A DNA stretch of 25,873 bases from Syntrophomonas sp. UBA1376 (GTDB lineage Bacteria > Bacillota > Syntrophomonadia > Syntrophomonadales > Syntrophomonadaceae). Below the pieces are notes generated by a model that was not told where the DNA came from, searched no databases, and saw only the letters and a list, made by a program, of their open reading frames with translations. Shown piece after piece: positions 22,527-25,873 of this stretch (positions are counted from its first letter, which is position 1; the number at the start of each line of letters is the position of its first letter). The DNA is taken from assembly GCA_002305535.1 (NCBI GenBank), contig DBRE01000014.1, positions 11,170 through 37,042 of the forward strand, written 5' to 3'. The position numbers and the translations under genes were made by a program.

Positions 22527-23273
22527 CTAACCCAAATCTCCGAATTCGTATAGGATGATGCCTGCTGCTAAGAGACCCGCGGTCTCCGTTCTCAATATAC
22601 GCGGTCCCAGGCTAACCAGTATAGCACCTTTCTGCCTGGCCATGGCTGCTTCAGCCTCTGAAAAACCACCTTCCGGCCCGACCATGAGGTACCAGGGCTG
22701 TATCTGTCGGGCAAGGAGATCTTTTTTCAGTACCTGTCTTAGAGTACACTCCTGCTCAGACTCATAGAGCATCAAAATAGGCTGGCCTTGATGCTGCTCC
22801 AAGAATGAGGCGAACTCTAGAGGTGGTGAAACGAAAGGAACTCGATTGCGGCGGCATTGTTTACATGCCTGCCGGGAAATGGTCTGCCAGCGCTCCTGTT
22901 TCTGCTGGCTCTTCTGTCCGGCTAATTGCACCACGGTACGTTCAGTAAGAAGCGGGTAGATACTGTCAATTCCAGCTTCTACAGCCTTCTGTATGATAGT
23001 ATCCATTTTTTCACCTTTAGCTATTCCCTGAACCAGTGCTAATTTGAAAGGCGATTCTCGATCCTGGTATTCCCGACTAATGATCTGTCCCACCAGGGCA
23101 CTGGAAGCTTTTTCGAGCAATTCCACCTGATACTCCCAGCCGCTACCGTCAAATACTACCACGGTGTCACCTGATCGCAGCCGCATTACCCGCTCAATAT
23201 GACGGGATTCAGACTGAGAAAAATGGACTTGCTGGTTTATGATATCTTGAGGATCGACAAAAAAGCGGTGCAA
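22527..23273 (-). CDS. rsmE: 16S rRNA m3U1498 methyltransferase RsmE
   Basis: SPOUT-class SAM-dependent methyltransferase that modifies U1498 of 16S rRNA. From the chosen start it is 248 residues: an N-terminal PUA-like domain (MHRFFVDPQ, then HIERVMRLRSGD) and a C-terminal knotted domain with LMVGPEGGFSEAE (GPEGG at 199-203) and LGPRILRTETA (222-232), both diagnostic. The open frame begins with a GTG at 23282, but that GTG overlaps the AAAGGAG site; the TTG at 23273, 8 bases later, gives the standard MHRFF start. In the dnaJ-prmA-rsmE-mtaB run, 30 bases after prmA. Confidence 0.96.
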   Translation of the reverse strand: MHRFFVDPQDIINQQVHFSQSESRHIERVMRLRSGDTVVVFDGSGWEYQVELLEKASSALVGQIISREYQDRESPFKLALVQGIAKGEKMDTIIQKAVEAGIDSIYPLLTERTVVQLAGQKSQQKQERWQTISRQACKQCRRNRVPFVSPPLEFASFLEQHQGQPILMLYESEQECTLRQVLKKDLLARQIQPWYLMVGPEGGFSEAEAAMARQKGAILVSLGPRILRTETAGLLAAGIILYEFGDLG

Positions 23274-23303
23274 AGATGCCACTCCTTTCGCACCACTATC
23301 AGG

Positions 23304-24227
23304 CTATATTTTGCGGGCAGCTACTCCTACCCAGTCCACATCGGTAAGCAACTGCTGTATCTCAAACCCATGGTTGTCCAACTGTTTTTTCACTCCCGGC
23401 CAGCGACTGTCCACAATTCCCGATCCAAAAAACCACCCTCCCGAAGGTAGCACCTGAGCCGCCACCGGAACCAGTTGGGCTACCACCTCGGCAGTTATGT
23501 TGGCCAGGATCACCTGGGGCGAGGAATTGATAAGGGAGGCGACAATGTCACCTTCCTGCACTTCGATACGATCCTGCAGCCCGTTTAATGCAATGTTTTC
23601 CCGGGCAATGCGTACTGCTACCTCTTCTATGTCCATAGCCAGTATTTTACTGGCGCCCAGCTTAGCAGCAGCGATAGACAGGATGCCCGAACCGCACCCG
23701 GCATCTACTACGGTTTCTCCGCCTTGGATATACTTTTCGATAAAAGTCAGGCAAAACCGAGTGGAAGCATGGATGCCTGTCCCAAAAGCCATCCCGGGGT
23801 CGATATCGACGACTACCTCACCAGGGGCAGGTTGATACTGTTCCCAGGAAGGTTTGATAACTAAATTCTGACCGACTTTGAAGGTATGATAGTACTTTTT
23901 CCAGGACTGTTCCCAATCCTCATCATTGACTTCATTAATATAGACTTTGCAGCTGCTATGAAGCTGTTTTTCTACTTCTTTAAGGCGTTCGCCTACTTGT
24001 TCCATGACCTGGTGATCATCCGGAAAGTAAGCCTTTATCACCACAAAATCATGGCCCTGCACGTCAGCAGAAATGTTGTCCGCATTCCAACAGTCCCTGC
24101 TCACATACTGTCGGGCGGCCTGGGGATCTTCCACTACCACACCACCCGAACCCAGTTCATGAAAGATGCCTGCCACTGCATCTAAGCAGATACCATTAGT
24201 AAGAACTGATATCTCTTTCCATTTCAT
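23304..24227 (-). CDS. prmA: Ribosomal protein L11 methyltransferase PrmA
   Basis: SAM-dependent methyltransferase that trimethylates ribosomal protein uL11. 307 residues: an N-terminal substrate-recognition domain (about 1-90) and a Rossmann methyltransferase domain with DPGMAFGTGIH (143-153), the SAM loop DAGCGSGILSIAAAKLGA (175-192), the acidic MDIEEVAV strand end, and ILANITAEVV with the NIT catalytic region. Length is normal. ATG with a GAGGGTG ribosome site 6 bases upstream; 12 bases after dnaJ, so both are on one transcript. Confidence 0.97.
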   Translation of the reverse strand: MKWKEISVLTNGICLDAVAGIFHELGSGGVVVEDPQAARQYVSRDCWNADNISADVQGHDFVVIKAYFPDDHQVMEQVGERLKEVEKQLHSSCKVYINEVNDEDWEQSWKKYYHTFKVGQNLVIKPSWEQYQPAPGEVVVDIDPGMAFGTGIHASTRFCLTFIEKYIQGGETVVDAGCGSGILSIAAAKLGASKILAMDIEEVAVRIARENIALNGLQDRIEVQEGDIVASLINSSPQVILANITAEVVAQLVPVAAQVLPSGGWFFGSGIVDSRWPGVKKQLDNHGFEIQQLLTDVDWVGVAARKI

Positions 24228-24239
24228 GTGTTACACCCT

Positions 24240-25358
24240 CTAGCCCATAGCGTCCTTGAATTTTTCGAATATACCTCTCTTGTTAGGCTTCTCGTCCTCT
24301 TCATGGAAGCTGCTTAATATTTCTCTTTGCCGTTTGCTCAGTTTCTTCGGTATGCTCACCTGTATGATCACTTTTAAATCGCCCTGGCGCTGGCTGTGCA
24401 GATGGGTAACTCCTTTGCCACGAACGGTAAGCACATCTCCCGGCTGTGTTCCTTCCGGGATATTTAATTCGTGAGTGGCACCACCAGGTAGTTCTATCTC
24501 AATAGTATCACCCATAGCTGCCTGGACGAAATCGATTTTCAGCTGGGTTATCAGTGTGGTTCCATCCCGTTTGAAGCGAGGATGTTCACGCACAATAAGA
24601 GTTATATACAAATCACCGGGTGAGCCGCCTCTTAAACCTTGTTCACCTTCACCCTGCAGACGGATGCGCGAACCGGTGTCAACTCCCGCCGGGATCCTGA
24701 CATTTAAGGTGCGAGCCTGTTTCACTCTTCCACTGCCCCGACATTTAGTGCACGGTTTTTCAATGATCTTTCCTTCTCCTTGACAGCGGTTGCAGGTGCG
24801 GACGGTCTCAAATCTGCCAAAAGGAGTGGACTGGGCACTGCGCACCTGACCGCTACCCTTACAGGTAGGACAGGTATTTATTGAAGAACCCTCCTGTGCT
24901 CCTGTTCCTTTACATGGTTCGCATTTTTCCACCCGGGAGATCTGAATATCTCTTTCCACCCCAAATAGGGCATCTTCAAAAGTAATCTCCATGCGGATTT
25001 CCCGGTCTGCCCCTCTCTGAGGACCAGTACGCTGCCGACCTCGACTAGCCCCGGCGCCGAAAATCAAATCGAAGATATCGCCAAACCCACCGTCAAAGTC
25101 AAATCCGCCAAAACCACCTGCACCACGGGTTGGGTCAAAAGCATCGTGACCAAAGCGATCGTAAGCTTGTCGTTTCTGAGGATCGCTTAGTATTTCATAA
25201 GCCTCAGATATTTCCTTAAACTTTTCGCTGGCATCAGGATCTTCACGATTAACGTCGGGGTGGTATTGACGAGCTAGTTGCCGATAAGCTTTCTTGATTT
25301 CGTCAGCACTGGCCCCGCGGGAAAGACCTAACACTTCGTAAAGATCACGTTTAGACAT
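24240..25358 (-). CDS. dnaJ: Chaperone protein DnaJ
   Basis: Type I Hsp40 co-chaperone that delivers substrates to DnaK and stimulates its ATPase. 372 residues: a J domain with HPD at 33-35, a Gly/Phe-rich segment (about 70-105; RGAGGFGGFDFDGGFGD), four CxxCxGxG zinc repeats (C146/C149, C163/C166, C189/C192, C203/C206) and two C-terminal substrate-binding domains. The third repeat reads CNRCQGEG, and all cysteines are present. ATG with an AGGAAGGTGG ribosome site 7 bases upstream. It follows dnaK with a hairpin between. Confidence 0.98.
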   Translation of the reverse strand: MSKRDLYEVLGLSRGASADEIKKAYRQLARQYHPDVNREDPDASEKFKEISEAYEILSDPQKRQAYDRFGHDAFDPTRGAGGFGGFDFDGGFGDIFDLIFGAGASRGRQRTGPQRGADREIRMEITFEDALFGVERDIQISRVEKCEPCKGTGAQEGSSINTCPTCKGSGQVRSAQSTPFGRFETVRTCNRCQGEGKIIEKPCTKCRGSGRVKQARTLNVRIPAGVDTGSRIRLQGEGEQGLRGGSPGDLYITLIVREHPRFKRDGTTLITQLKIDFVQAAMGDTIEIELPGGATHELNIPEGTQPGDVLTVRGKGVTHLHSQRQGDLKVIIQVSIPKKLSKRQREILSSFHEEDEKPNKRGIFEKFKDAMG

Positions 25359-25389
25359 GTTATTCCACCTTCCTGGTTAAACAGGGTAA

Positions 25390-25413
25390 ACCCGGAAACC
25401 AAGGCTTCCGGGT
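25390..25413 (-). repeat. Hairpin in the dnaK-dnaJ spacer
   Basis: Arms ACCCGGAA (25390-25397) and TTCCGGGT (25406-25413) with an 8-base loop. The stem is followed on the minus strand by only three Ts and then ACCC, so it is a poor terminator. It may attenuate transcription, or stabilise the dnaK mRNA end, giving less DnaJ than DnaK. The spacer between the genes is 110 bases in all. Confidence 0.65.
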
Positions 25414-25468
25414 CCTGGGTACCCCTCCCGTACATTATATGGCATTTAGGAGATGTTGGGGCGCTTTT

Positions 25469-25873
25469 TTAGTCATCTTCCGGAATATTATAATCGGCAT
25501 CCACTACATCATCTTGGACATCCTGAGGATTAGCATCTTCATACATTTTAGCCGAGACTGTATAGATAGCTTCAGTCAGAGCCTGGGTTTTAGCCTCTAT
25601 CAAGTCATTATCGGTGCCCTGCAGAGCTTCTTCCAGCTCTGCTTTCGCTTGTTCGATTTGTTGCCGATCGGCTTCATCTATCTTCTCATCAAACTCCTTG
25701 ATCGTTTTATCCGCCTGATAGATCATGGTGTCAGCCGCATTGCGTAATTCGATCTCTTTCAGTTTACGTTCATCCTCTTCCGCATGCTGTTCAGCATCAT
25801 GAATCATGCGTTCGATCTCTTCGTCGGTCAAACCTGATGACGAGGTGATGGTAATGGTCTGCTCTTTACCAGT
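25469..25873 (-). CDS. dnaK: Chaperone DnaK, C-terminal part (cut by the window edge)
   Basis: C-terminal 134 residues of Hsp70. The frame runs open through the window end. The first residues TGKEQTITITSSSG followed by LTDEEIERM are the end of the DnaK substrate-binding beta domain and the start of the helical lid; QADKTIKEFDEKID and the EALQGTDNDLIEAKTQALTEA helices follow. It ends in the acidic VDADYNIPEDD, a close variant of the usual DnaK tail. The stop is TAA. The rest of the gene, and any grpE/hrcA, is outside the window. Confidence 0.97.
   Translation of the reverse strand, partial: TGKEQTITITSSSGLTDEEIERMIHDAEQHAEEDERKLKEIELRNAADTMIYQADKTIKEFDEKIDEADRQQIEQAKAELEEALQGTDNDLIEAKTQALTEAIYTVSAKMYEDANPQDVQDDVVDADYNIPEDD

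Noticed and set aside
23497..23835. 112-residue plus-strand frame
   Set aside because: It lies opposite the methyltransferase domain of prmA, low-complexity and without recognisable motifs.
25469..25831. A stand-alone 120-residue gene at the right edge
   Set aside because: The frame is open to the window end and the upstream residues are those of DnaK; the apparent start is an internal TTG.
1..25873. Mobile elements, CRISPR arrays, tRNA or rRNA genes
   Set aside because: I looked for repeated direct units, terminal inverted repeats, transposase or integrase motifs and tRNA-like cloverleaves and found none.

Overview
The window looks like a chromosomal segment of an anaerobic Gram-positive (Firmicutes) bacterium. 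A Syntrophomonas-like member of the Syntrophomonadaceae is my best guess. The case rests on gene order and content: dnaK-dnaJ-prmA-rsmE-mtaB, rpsU, yqfC-yqfD-phoH-yqfF-ybeY-dgkA-cdd-era, recO-glyQ-glyS-ccpN-ppsR is the Bacillus/Clostridium order, and two acyl-CoA dehydrogenases and a CoA-transferase with a sigma-54 activator sit inside it, as would fit a fatty-acid-oxidising anaerobe. The taxon is an inference; no marker was searched. Every gene I support lies on the minus strand, so transcription runs from high to low coordinates.

Reading with transcription: the 3' end of dnaK (25873-25469), an intergenic hairpin, then dnaJ, prmA, rsmE and mtaB (chaperone, rRNA/ribosomal-protein methylation, tRNA modification). 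A small XRE-type regulator and two tandem acyl-CoA dehydrogenase paralogues follow mtaB with very short gaps (21182-18439). Both dehydrogenases lack the usual catalytic glutamate. A sigma-A-like promoter at about 18332-18359 then starts the HIT-family hydrolase and rpsU. Downstream of rpsU is a strongly structured 116-base spacer ending in a terminator-like hairpin. This is directly followed by the Shine-Dalgarno of a 38-residue membrane protein (17500-17384) with its own terminator.

Next comes a self-contained sigma-54 module: a PAS-AAA+-Fis activator (17238-15832), two 18-bp dyads that could be its enhancer sites, a near-consensus -24/-12 promoter (15650-15666), an acetyl-CoA hydrolase/CoA-transferase family gene (15610-14261) and a strong terminator (14224-14248).

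The rest is conserved housekeeping and sporulation-type content: yqfC, yqfD, phoH, a PgpH-type c-di-AMP phosphodiesterase, ybeY, dgkA, cdd, era, deoC, an unrecognised membrane-anchored protein and recO. A glycine T-box leader, whose promoter overlaps the 3' end of recO, controls glyQ-glyS, followed by ccpN and ppsR. Several start sites were moved to internal codons because a good Shine-Dalgarno lies inside the longest open frame (yqfC, phoH, rsmE, HIT, mtaB, CoA-transferase, ccpN). I saw no IS element, prophage, CRISPR array, tRNA or rRNA.
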